DNA of 64,000 nt, from NCBI GenBank assembly GCA_033977485.1, contig CM066984.1, forward strand, positions 26,557,001 to 26,621,000, given 5' to 3'. A model generated the notes under the pieces. The model was given only the letters and a program-made list of their open reading frames with translations, was not told where the DNA came from and did no database searches. The position numbers and the translations under genes are program-made. Every line of letters starts with the position of its first letter. The stretch's first letter is position 1. Of this stretch, positions 45,165 to 55,916 are shown piece by piece. The DNA comes from Hydrangea macrophylla. Lineage: Eukaryota > Streptophyta > Magnoliopsida > Cornales > Hydrangeaceae.

Positions 45165-46617
45165 TTTTTATTTTCAAAACAAAATAATACAGAGGTTTGA
45201 CTCATAAGAAGCATCCTTAAAATCATCTTTTTACTGTGTCTGGTTCACCGCATTGCACTCTTGCATTTCCCCCCTTCCGACTGTGTCTGAAACGCGGCGC
45301 TGACATTGTTCAGGTCTTGCTGTGCCAGGGCACAAGTCACCGTTGATACTGTACCTTCCAAGGTATATCAAAAAGAGTAAAAACCTCCGTACTGTCTCCC
45401 TGACGGTATATTGGAACTCTCGTCAACGGACCCTCTTTGACTAAACCCAGCCTTTGCATATAGATTCCTGTAGCACCTTTCATAGGACTGTTCATTTATC
45501 TTTTCAGATAGGACAATGTGATATAACTGCTGTATGCCCTAGCGGGATTACCTGCGCGGTGTAGACGCTTATGTGGCATAGAACAGAACCTCTTTCTTAT
45601 GATTCCCAAGGCAATCACTCACATGTGATCACATTGAGTTGACTTGCCTAGGCACCATGACAAGGATGTCTGCTCCATGTTCACAAAGATATACACCGCA
45701 AACCTTGTTTGTTGGTCCTAGGACATAGGAGTATGAAAACTAGCTAGACAGTATGATTATCATCATAACCTATTTCCCCCAGAAACTATGTCCAGATATC
45801 CCAGATATAACCATGCTAACCCGTTTTTCCAAGAAACCTTGTCTAAATCTCCCTGATTTCCCAGATATACCCATTTTTCCCAGAAACTCTGATTTCCCAG
45901 ATATACCAGTTTCTCCCAGAAACTCTATCCATATTTCCTAGAAATACCCAAAGTACCTGTTTTCTCAGGAGCTTTGCCCAAACCTCCCAGATTCTCCAAA
46001 AATTCCAGCAGCTCTGCCCAAATCACCTAGAAATGCCCGGATATACTCGTGTCTCCTAGAAACTCTATCCATATTTCTCATAAATGCCCAAAATACCAGT
46101 TTCTCCTAGAAGCTCAGTCCAAATCAACCAGAAATCCTTATTTCTCCTAGAAACTCAAATGACTTCTAGAAATTTCTCTGAATCTTCCAAATCCATGTTT
46201 CTCCCAGAAACTCTATCCAAAACTCCCGAAGTATCCCGGAAATCCCTGTTATCCCTTGGTGATCATACTGGAAAGTAAGGTTAGCACACTCGGTATGGCT
46301 AGGACCTTATTTGTTTGACTGCTATCTGTTAGAAGTAGGGGCATCATATAGATTAGGGCTTGCATCCGCATGCTTGTCCCATATGCATACACCATTCCTA
46401 TCGGTCTGCACGCACTGTTTCAGTCAGGCTGTACACGAGTCAGTCCACGTCTGTTAACATCACTATAGTTGTCATCTCAATCATCACTGTTAAAAGTCTA
46501 ACACAGTCTTTTCACACCTATATGTCAGTACAAGTTTTGAGCACCCAGGATCTGCATTTGTGAGTCAGAAGATTAGGGAGTCACCTTGTCAGAATCACTC
46601 AGCCGAAAGTCAGCTTT
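45165..46617 (+). other. Leader of unit 1 with degenerate repeats
   Basis: Non-coding stretch between PBS and gag. 45765-46240 consists of diverged repeats of 'ttcccagaaactctatcc' and 'ccagatatacc' pieces. The small ORFs at 45753, 46084 and 46360 are not credible genes. Confidence 0.75.
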
Positions 46618-47844
46618 ATGGATCCAGAAGGTTTGGAAGCAAGAATGACAGAAATGATCAACCAACAATCTGAACGGTTGGCCCAAGTTTTATCCTTCAT
46701 GGAGGAATTGAAGCAGCAGCGGCCGCAGCCTCCACCTGGGTTTGAACCACCCCTACATGAGAACGACGGAGAAGAAGTATGGTTTCAAGGGGTCCCGCCG
46801 CCTGCATATGAGAAAAAACTCCAAGAGAAAATGGATAAGGTCGACAAGCTCGAGAACATACTAAGGAAGAGTAAAGGGATCGACGACTACATGCTAGATC
46901 TGGAAGGCCTTTTTGAGCCTGTTAAGCTGAAACTGCCAGAAAACTTCAAGATGCCTGAAATTGATCGTTTTGATGGAACTGGGAATCCGAAGAGCCATGT
47001 AAAGTTCTGCATGAGTGTTTTCCAATCAATGGGCTGCAGCCATGAGCACATCGCAATGTTGTTCCCTCAAACCCTCGCCAAGGCCGCTCTATCCTGGTTT
47101 CTGACCTTGGAGGTTTCTAAGACGCGGACTTGGGAAGATATAGTCCAGGTCTTCGTTGATCATTACTCCTACAACCAAGAGCTCGATATCACCATCCGGG
47201 ATCTAGAGACTACTAGGCAGAACTTTAATGAGTCCTTCACTGTGTTCTTGAGCAGATGGAGGAATAAAGTGGCTCAAATGATCCACAGACCTGTTGAGAA
47301 AGAGCAAGTACGTATGCTGGTCAAGAACATGCAACCAGTATATCATGACAAGCTATTCTACCAATCCATCTCCACATTCGAAGAGCTATTTGAAATAGGC
47401 ACCAGAATAGAGGATGCCATCAGAGAAGGAAAGTTCAAAAAGGATGAACCCCAACACCAGTCCAAGAGACCTAACTACTCCCTGGACTCCCCGGATATCA
47501 ATGCACTTAGCAACCAATCAATGGCCTGCGCCCTTCGTCCATACCAGTCCATTCCGCCAAATCGCCCAAAAGGCCCTCGCAAATTCTCCAAACTTGATGT
47601 TCCTCTTTCCACAGCCTTGGACCACTTACTCAGAAAGGGCCACCTACAGCTCCTCCCTCACAAACCGCTACCGGATCCCATACCCTCCCACTACAACATA
47701 AGCCTACGATGTGCTTACCATCAAAATCTAGGCCATGCCACCGATCAATGCATCCGCCTCCGCCACGACATTCAGAACCTCATAGAGGATGTATCCCATC
47801 CTAATCCAATCCTCTATCTTGGCTTGGACCAACCGATCGAATGA
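46618..47844 (+). CDS. gag: Gag polyprotein, unit 1 (408 aa)
   Basis: Structural protein forming the virus-like particle that packages the element RNA in the cytoplasm. Residues 5-35 are a likely coiled coil; 36-46 are Pro/Gln-rich (QQRPQPPPGFEPP); 67-100 a Lys/Glu/Leu helix region (KLENILRKSKGIDDYMLDLE). About 110-250 form the Retrotrans_gag core, with DRFDGTGNPKSHVKF, ALSWFLTLE, TIRDLETTRQNFNESF and FLSRWRNKVAQM. At 365-378 lies CAYHQNLGHATDQC, a CX2HX4HX4C zinc-finger-like knuckle followed by RLRHDIQNLI. The ATG is the first in frame after the leader. It ends in TGA with no pol behind it; Gag of autonomous Tat elements continues into protease. Confidence 0.93.
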   Translation: MDPEGLEARMTEMINQQSERLAQVLSFMEELKQQRPQPPPGFEPPLHENDGEEVWFQGVPPPAYEKKLQEKMDKVDKLENILRKSKGIDDYMLDLEGLFEPVKLKLPENFKMPEIDRFDGTGNPKSHVKFCMSVFQSMGCSHEHIAMLFPQTLAKAALSWFLTLEVSKTRTWEDIVQVFVDHYSYNQELDITIRDLETTRQNFNESFTVFLSRWRNKVAQMIHRPVEKEQVRMLVKNMQPVYHDKLFYQSISTFEELFEIGTRIEDAIREGKFKKDEPQHQSKRPNYSLDSPDINALSNQSMACALRPYQSIPPNRPKGPRKFSKLDVPLSTALDHLLRKGHLQLLPHKPLPDPIPSHYNISLRCAYHQNLGHATDQCIRLRHDIQNLIEDVSHPNPILYLGLDQPIE

Positions 47845-48980
47845 TCCCTTCCGTCGATGCTAATGAATGTTGAAGCTACGCAGTAAAGTGATGGTGTTTG
47901 GAACTTCTGCTAAAATTTTTTTTAATAAATGGGTCGCAAAGACACTCCATTTGAGACCAGGTCGAGTCAAGTTGAGTCTGTTCTATGTTTCGAGTCCATT
48001 TCAATTCTAGTCTTGTGATCAAGTCTGTCTGTCATCGAGTTGTTAATAAGTCTGTAAACCTTCTCTATTGATGGAATGAAATCTCATTTTGCTTAATCTA
48101 ATGTGCCCAGTCATAAATGCATGAATCACTAAACTGAAGTGTCACTTTTCGAATTACCATGGATATTACTCTGGTAATAATTTTTCTACGACAAAACAAA
48201 AAAGAATCCTGAAAGGTTAAAGTCGATTTCACGCTGACACTGATGAAGAGCTGGAATTGAATAGTCTTACTTTAAGAATTTAAAGATGCTTTTGCCTCAA
48301 TCTTGAAAAGACATACTTGAAACTGACTTGGGGCTTGCCCAACACCTTTTTTTCCACCATTTCGAAGCCTTAAGCCCGATCCAATTGGGAGCCACGCAAT
48401 CTGTCCGATTGAAAGCAATGCGAACTTAGCCCTTGATGGTAGCCAAACATTTCAGTGAGTTTCATCTCCACTTTCAAAAAAAAAAAAAAAAAAGGAAAAG
48501 AAAAGAAAAAGCTCGCCAGGTTGAAAACCCGAAAGGGCACCTAGGCAAAAGTTAGAGCTGAAAAAGGTGTTGATTTCCAAAATCTGACCCTAGCCAGTCA
48601 AAATGTTGGAGAAAATTTTTGATGAAATAAATGAGAGAATCATACGCTTCAAGATACATCTTAAGAACGTGCCAAGATCACATTTCAAAAGGCACAGAAT
48701 GACCACAAATAAATTCCGAGAGCTGACATGCACATTCTGGAATTCTGAGATTGCAATTGAAAGATCTCACAAGAATTGACTACATTAAAAAGCAAAATTG
48801 ACTGGCTAGGCGAAAGTGAAAAGGATCAATCCTCAAAACAAAACAAAAAGAAAAAGAAAAAGAAAAGAAAGGGAGATTGAAACTAAATCCTTTATTCAAA
48901 GCTACCATAAGTGGCTCAAGTTTGAACTTCTTTGACGATTGGTTTGAAAATCCCTCATACCTCAAACCCCTTAATTCCAG
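47845..48980 (+). other. Post-gag non-coding region, unit 1
   Basis: Where pol would be expected there is no protease, RT, RNase H or integrase motif in any frame. Contains a poly-A tract (48476-48493), a CTAGG-type hairpin at 48516-48544 and an A/G-rich stretch at 48838-48872. Confidence 0.75.
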
Positions 48981-49340
48981 CCTTGCCTTGAACTACGCTT
49001 GACCTGATTCCCACTCGGGGATACGTAGGCAACCACATCGGTTCGGTCAACACCATCATAATCAAACCAATTTCCTTCAAGCCTTGCCTTGAACTACGCT
49101 TGACCTGATTCCCACTCGGGGATACGTAGGCAACCACATCGGTTCGGTCAACACCATCATAATCAAACCAATTTCCTTCAAGCCTTGCCTTGAACTACGC
49201 TCGACCTGATTCCCGCTCGGGGATACGTAGGCAACCACAACGGTTCGGTCAACCCACCTACCCAAAAATCAACCCGCTTCTTCCCAACCATGCCCGAACT
49301 ACGTTGGACCTGATCCCCACTTGGCGGTACGTAGGCAGAC
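48981..49340 (+). repeat. 101-bp tandem repeat carrying CTACG hairpins, unit 1
   Basis: Four units (48981, 49082, 49183, and a diverged one from about 49284), each with the 36-nt inverted-repeat module: 48993-49028, 49094-49129, 49195-49230, 49299-49334. Shared with element C. Confidence 0.85.
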
Positions 49341-49372
49341 TTTCAAAAAAAAGAAAAAAGAAGGATGGCTCG

Positions 49373-49481
49373 CTAGGTCGAAAATCCGAAAGGACGCCTA
49401 GGCAAAAATTAGAGTTAAATCCAAGGTGAGCAATAACAAAAGAGAGAAAAGAGCTTGCTAGGTCACCTCACTGGTGCCTAG
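49373..49481 (+). other. CTAGG-type hairpins, unit 1
   Basis: 49373-49401: CTAGG, TCC-GAAA-GGA, CCTAG. 49458-49481: CTAGG, CACC-N5-GGTG, CCTAG. With 48516-48544 (CCAGG, CCC-GAAA-GGG, CCTAG) they form a set ending in CCTAGGCAAAA. Confidence 0.65.
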
Positions 49482-49553
49482 GCAAAAGTTATGAGCATTT
49501 GAGAGATTAAAGTCACGGTCCATGCCTCAAGCCAGAAAATCACCTTCCACACT

Positions 49554-49760
49554 AGGGGCAAACATCGGCTACCCGCCTCGTTTGCCTGACTTTTACTATC
49601 TACCCTTCATACAAGGGGCAAACTTTGGTCACCTACCTCGTTTGCCCAAAACCTCCAATAAACCATCATCCAAACTAGGGGCAAACTTCGGTCACCCACC
49701 TCGTTTGCTTATGAATCCCACTTTATACAGCTCAAACTAGGGGCAAACTCCGTTTGCCTA
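49554..49760 (+). repeat. PPT-like GGGGCAAAC...GTTTGCC repeats, unit 1
   Basis: AGGGGCAAAC at 49554, 49614, 49677 and 49738, each followed by GTTTGC(C) giving 6-8 bp stems. The core equals the true PPT (52591-52600). About 60-bp spacing. Confidence 0.8.
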
Positions 49761-49799
49761 ACACAATCCCTTCACACCAAGGGCGAGTTTTCAAGTTAC

Positions 49800-50502
49800 C
49801 AAGTTGTTTTGAAAATTTTGAAATAGAGCACCTTTTACTCTAAAAGCTAAGGCACTAATTCAAAGCACTTCCTGGAAGAAGCAGAAAATTGACTAGATCA
49901 CTAGGGAGGAATTTTCAAAAATCAGATTTATCAGCAAAGTGCTACCATGTTAAGATGAGGGGTGAACACCAAAAGAGAAATGGTACATCATTTATGACAA
50001 AAGCACATCAAGTTTTGACAAGACGAGCTTGTGTCAAATATGTCATCCTCGTGCGTCAATGTCTGTCATGTTTTTGAGTCTGTTGTAGTCTCAAATGTGT
50101 AAGTCAACAGCGACTAATAAAATTTTCAAATCAAGTTATAAAGAGCATGCCAATACAAGCAGGAGTACCAAACACCATTACTGCACCGGTTAAGGCGTCA
50201 GCATGAGAAGCGTCCAAACTTAGGGCAAATGCGAATTTCATCCCTTTCCAAACCATCGAAAGTTGACCATCATCTCCTTGCAATATAAGTCCATGAGTGG
50301 CTGTTGATTACCTTCCCTCGTCCATGCAACATAAGTCCATGAGTGGCTATTGATGGATCCCGGTTCCAGGCCAGCAAGATTTGATCAACTATGAGAGATT
50401 CGAATTTGAATCCTGGTTCCCGGTCAAGAGAAGTAGTTGAAGAGAGATCCCAGAAAGAGTCGCTTCATCCCCAACAGTTTCAGTTTAATCCCCAGCAGGC
50501 AT
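49800..50502. other. Non-coding spacer, unit 1
   Basis: No domain recognised. Holds two copies of 'ataagtccatgagtggct' (50285 and 50331) just before the minisatellite. Confidence 0.6.
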
Positions 50503-51854
50503 ATCGATTCGTACATCGTCAGTTCAATCTACGACAGTCACAGTAGTTCACTGTCGACTCGTCTTCTTGATTCGTACATCATTAGTTCAATCATGACAGT
50601 CACAGTAGTTCACTGTCGACTCGTCTTCTCGATTCGTACATCGTTAGTTCAATCATGACAGTCACAGTAGTTCACTGTCGACTCGATTCGTACATCGTCA
50701 GTTCAATCATGACAGTCACAGTAAGTTCACTGTCGACTCGTCTTCTCGATTCGTACATCGTCAGTTCAATCTACGACAGTCACAGTAGTTCACTGTCGAC
50801 TCGTCTTCTTGATTCGTACATCATCAGTTCAATCTATAATAGTCATAGTAAGTTCACTATCGACTCGTCATCTCGATTCGTACATCGTCAGTTCAATCTA
50901 CGACAGTCACAGTAGTTCACTGTCGACTCGTCTTCTTGATTCGTACATCATCAGTTCAATCTATAACAGTCATAGTAAGTTCACTATCGACTCGTCATCT
51001 CGATTCGTACATCGTTAGTTCAATCATGACAGTCACAGTAGTTCACTGTCAACTCGTCTTCTCGATTCGTACATCGTCAGTTCAATCATGACAGTCACAG
51101 TAAGTTCACTGTCGACTCGTCTTCTCGATTCGTACATCGTCAGTTCAATCATGACAGTCACAGTAAGTTCACTGTCGACTCGTCTTCTCGATTCGTACAT
51201 ATTCAGTCATAGTAAGTTCACTATCGACTCGTCATCTCGATTCGTACATCGTCAGTTCAATCTACGACAGTCACAGTAGTTCACTGTCGACTCGTCTTCT
51301 TGATTCGTACATCATCAGTTCAATCATGACAGTCACAGTAGTTCACTGTCGACTCGTCTTCTCAATTCGTACATCGTCAAGTCAATCACGACAGTCACAG
51401 TAAGTTCACTGTCGACTCGTCTTCTCAATTCGTACATCGTCAAGTCAATCACGACAGTCACATTAGTTCACTGTCGACTCGTCTTCTCGATTAGTTCGAT
51501 CGTCAGTTCAATCTATGACAGTCACAGTAGTTCACTGTTGGCTCATCATCTCGATTCGTACATCGTCAGTTCTTCTAGTCACTGTTAGTACAACTGTTGA
51601 TCCAATCCATAATAGTCACAGTAGTTCACTGTTGACTCATCCTCTCGATTCGTGCATCGTCACTTCTTCTGGTCACGATTAGTCCAACTGTTGATCCAAT
51701 CAATGATAGTCACAATAGTTCACTATTGACTCATCATCTCGATTCGTGCATCGTCACTTCTTCCGGTCACGGTTAGCCCAACTGTTGATCCAATCCATGA
51801 TAGTCACAGTAGTTCATTATCGACTCATCAGCTCAATTCGTACATCGTCAGTTC
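50503..51854 (+). repeat. 63-bp minisatellite, unit 1
   Basis: About 21 units of roughly 63 bp with CGATTCGTACATCGTCAGTT, then CGACAGTCACAGTAGTTC and ACTGTCGACTCGTC parts, diverging towards 51540-51854. Each unit holds an inverted repeat (CGACAGT/ACTGTCG). Open frames across it (63-86 aa) are repeat artefacts. Confidence 0.92.
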
Positions 51855-52409
51855 ATTAATCATCATTGGTTTATCATCACTCTCATTCAAAATATGTCGT
51901 GTTCATCATTCTCATTCAAAATCTTAGGCTTCTATGTCCATTAATGGGGCTTCCATGTTCATCGCTTGGCATCTCTGGATTTCATGTCCATCACTTGACG
52001 TCTCTTGACTTCTGTGTTCGTCTCTTAATTTCCAGGGCTTCCGTGTCCGTCGGTTAACTATCAAACGGCATCTCCGAATATAGTCCTCCGGGACCCCACA
52101 TCCAATTACATTCGCTTGTGAAGCACACTTCCCAAAATTCAGAAGTTTGCTCCAAGACTTAGAGTATTCAAACCTTGATGTCCCTATTCGGGTCAATAAC
52201 TGCATCACAGTTAGAAATACCAACACAACATAAGTCCACTTGGAGTGGCACACGCCCCACAACACCGGATCATACTAGGGTCACAACACTAGGCATGATA
52301 GGACTCATGACATAATTCATATCACATCCATGCATTGCATATCATCCTCATAGCATAGCATCCGCATGTCTTGTTGTGCATATGTGATTTGTTTTTTTTG
52401 TGCCCTGAA
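51855..52409. other. Non-coding 3' region, unit 1
   Basis: No coding or repeat recognised. A minus-strand ORF of 113 aa (51924-52265) has no recognisable motif and is probably chance. Confidence 0.55.
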
Positions 52410-52444
52410 CTACGTCCTGGTCTGATTCCCCTTGGGATACGTAG
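52410..52444 (+). other. Terminal CTACG hairpin, unit 1
   Basis: Outer arms CTACGT/ACGTAG, inner ATTCC/GGGAT with a 4-nt loop. Sits about 155 bp before the PPT end, matching 30577-30612 of element C. Confidence 0.75.
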
Positions 52445-52586
52445 GCAGCTCACGCAGAGCACGACCAGCACTGACCTCAGCATCTTTTGCAACGTTTTTA
52501 TCCTAAATCTATAGCCTCCAAAAAGTCCTGTCTCTTCAAAACTTTGGCACTCGCTTGCGACATGCGTTGCCTCGCAAGTTCCTGCC

Positions 52587-52600
52587 AAAGAGGGGCAAAC
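52587..52600 (+). other. Polypurine tract, unit 1
   Basis: AAAGAGGGGCAAAC immediately before LTR2. Confidence 0.85.
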
Positions 52601-55600
52601 TGTAGACACCCCATTTTGTCGGCTATCAGATTTAGGAGACCCATAGCTTGGTGGTTCACAATGATCGTAAAAGACTCAAAAGGACTCCTGGAAGTCAGCT
52701 CTATCTCTCAGAATGCTCAGATTGACCAAAATGCCCCTGAAAGCCCGAAAGCTCCCAGATTTGGACCAAAAGTTCTGGAAACATGCTACGTTGTAAGAAA
52801 AGCGATAAAATGAGTTTTTAAGAGAAAATCGGGTGAAATCGTCAGCTCCCAGAGACCCCCGGAAGTCCCGAAAGATCCCGGAAAGTCCCCGTTGACCGGT
52901 TTGACCAAGGTTTGACCAAGGTTTGACCAGGTTTGACCAAGTTTGACCGAAATCGTCCGAATTCACCAGAATCATTCTAAATCATGAGAAAAGTATTAAA
53001 ACAAGTTCCAAAAGAAAATCGAGCGAAAACACAGCTCCCGGGAACTCCCGGAGGTTCCCAGAACTTCTCGGGAATCCCAGGTTTGACCAGTTTGACCAAG
53101 ATTTGACTTTGGAATCGGGGCACCGAAACAATTTTCAAATATTTTTCATGGATACTAGAGGTCAATAGCTTTCCAACGGTATATCGCACATAATTCCTGG
53201 ATTTAAAACGAATTTATTTTGAATTTCCGAAGGCGAAAAAGGCGATCAAATCAGCATTTATCGCGAATACCGCAAAACTTTTCAAAGTGACCTATCCCCG
53301 AACTATTTTTTATGTAAATTAGACTCCATTACCTTTCCAACGGTATATCACAACCTCAATTTGGAGTTCGTATGCATTTTCTGTGAATTTCGGACGAAAT
53401 AGGGCCTTTTCGCGAATACCGGAACCTCTGGGGGCCTAAACGTAAATTTCTGGGCGTCTAAGGAGCAGTGCTGCCGCGGCACTGGCCCACTGCCGCCGCG
53501 GCACTGGCCCAGTGCCGCCGCGGCACTCAAACCTCGCAGAGTCCATTTTTGTAATTTTTTTGGGGGTCCAATTTGATTAATTGAAAGTCAAAACGACATA
53601 GTTTTGTGTTCACAGTTGTTTGGGACCAATGGGAGTACTTCTAAAACCCCAAAACCACCCCCAAATTGGCCTATATAAACCCCCCATTGCTCTTCATTTT
53701 GGGGGGGCCAAGTGCAAAGCTTGAAAAGTTGTAGAGAAGAAGAGAGATAGAGATAGGTTTAGAAGAAAGAAAGGGAGCTTCTCCCATTGATTTTCCATAA
53801 GAAAGTGAGTTTTATTCTTGTTTTCTTCCATTATCCTTCTATATACTTCACATCCCAAACACCCCCAATCACCATTCTTGAGCATTCTTGAGTTAGGAAG
53901 CTACTTCCATGTCCAAATGTCAAAATCTATGAGTGAAACACCAAGCTACAAGTCCAAAATCACATTGATTATCATCTATTGATTGCTATTTGCTTGCTTG
54001 TTTATATTATGTTCATCTCTTCTAACCTCATTTCTTTTTATTTTTCTTTATTTACTTACTAGTTCATCATCATCTAAGTGATGACATGAAGTTTGGGGTG
54101 AGTGAATCCTTATGGATAGTAGCTCTTGACCTCAAAAACATGTTTGATAGATGATGATCATAACCTCAATACTTCCAAGGTATTCTTGGAATGTATTGAA
54201 GTTATGTTCAAAAATAAAATAAATCTCTCCAACAATCTTGGAGGTTCTTAAATGATGAGTTTGATGTAGGTATTCTAAGTGGCTATGATCCTCATTGGAT
54301 GTTGAAAACATGTTTTCAAAACATCTATTTCAAAACCCCCCTCAATCCCTCTCATTTGGTTTCAAGAAACAAAACTTTGTTTTCTCCAAAATCTTCAAAA
54401 CAATGAGTCAAAACAGTGAGTGAGTTGAGTTCAAAGATTTTTCTAGAACACAATACTCAACATATGGATACAAGGCCACTTGGAAAGTCTTCCTAACTCA
54501 TTGGAGAACACCCATGATTTTTGGTTTGACTTGGAAGTACTTGGAAATGGTCCATTTGGGTCCCAACATTCCTTCCAAACATTCTGTTTTTTGCTGTCAC
54601 AGCAGCTAGGTCAACTTACGACCTCTTTTCCAGAAAACTTTTCCAAAAGGGGTGGTCCTAACTTATTTTTCCCTTAAAATTAAATGTCTTAGGAAACTTT
54701 CTGTATAAAATGGGCCTCTAGATCATTCTTTTTCATTTTCTAAGATTTTCTAACATTTCAGTCGACAGTACGAACTCTGTTTCTGAGTGACCTCTATTGT
54801 TTATATAATTTCTCTCAATCTGTGATAGCTATTCAAGATTGGCCTTTTGGGTTGTGTTCTAGACACAATAAGGAACATCTCCATAAAAAATCATGCATTG
54901 AAAACATTCCTAACCCCTCTTTTCAAATTCCAAAAGATCATGCTACTGTTCTGTCCACTATTCACAGCAAGCATACTTTAACTTGCATTCTTTGATTTGA
55001 TGCTTATATGCATTCCAAATTAGTTCATATCTTAGGAAGTAGTTCATACTACATTTGTACACATCCCCTGTTAATTTCATTCATTCATTCATACACATTT
55101 TAGACTTCTAAGTCATTCTAGAAATCCATGTACACAAAACACACTACAACCTTTGCACATTTTAGATACATACATTGCATTCATGCAAGATTTGGGGTTT
55201 TTGTAACTCTTAATCTAAGGAGATTATAAGGAATGAACTCGATCATACGTTCATGCTTCCCCTTTGATCTAATCATCCTTTCTCATCCGTCCCGAGGATT
55301 GAGAGATCTTCTTTTCTCAAAGAATAACATGCATCATACTAGCTTGTTAAGCATATTTTGATTTCTTTGTTTATTTGTTTCAAGAACAATTCATGTCCCC
55401 TTTAGATTAGGAAAACTTGATTAATTGATATATGATTAGACGATTTTTCCTAGGTTTATTTGTGTGATCTTTCACTTCGCATTGTGTGATATTTGGCTTA
55501 GATCTTATGAATGATATCTTATCTTTAGATCTTTCATTTCAAGTTTCTTATGTGATGTAATCTACTATCGTAGTATTATTTGTCGAACCATACATAGTAT

Positions 55601-55895
55601 AAGATGATTATTTGGATGCTAATTGAGGCCCGTCGAAAGACGGGGCGAGTTGAGGGTGTTTTAGTCACGACAAAGGCTCCTTCCTCTCTCGTACCAAAAC
55701 CCCGAACCAAGTTCTTTGGTTATGAAGGGCCGGTGCCCTTATCCGCTTGGGTGAGTCAAAATTAGGTTTCTTGGTTCCTTAAAGACCAAGTGGCGACTCT
55801 GTATCTGTTTTCAACAGACCTTTCTTTCTTTGATTCAAATCAATTTCAAAACAATCTCAAACAAGAGAGAAGCGGTCCAAAGCCCGGTATCCACA
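52601..55895 (+). repeat. LTR2 of array G, shared middle LTR (3295 bp)
   Basis: Serves as 3' LTR of unit 1 and 5' LTR of unit 2. Differs from LTR1 by three substitutions seen by eye and one extra 22-bp palindrome unit. TATATAA at 53672-53678; stem-loops and PBS echo at 55629-55801. Confidence 0.92.
53468..53526 (+). repeat. GC palindrome repeat, three units, in LTR2
   Basis: Units at 53468-53482, 53490-53504 and 53512-53526, 22-bp period; the first has a T in the left arm and the second starts CTGCC instead of GTGCC. Confidence 0.82.
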
Positions 55896-55898
55896 ATC

Positions 55899-55916
55899 TG
55901 GCGACTCTGCTGGGGA
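55899..55916 (+). other. Primer-binding site, unit 2
   Basis: Same 18 bases as at 45147. Confidence 0.82.

Noticed and set aside
50437..51279. Chain of Ser-rich ORFs and a CRISPR-like look of the 63-bp repeats
   Set aside because: Units are contiguous without unique spacers, in a plant retroelement; ORFs only reflect the repeat.
52322..52609. 95-aa minus-strand ORF overlapping PPT and hairpin
   Set aside because: Spans conserved cis elements in antisense, no motif, duplicated only because the array is.
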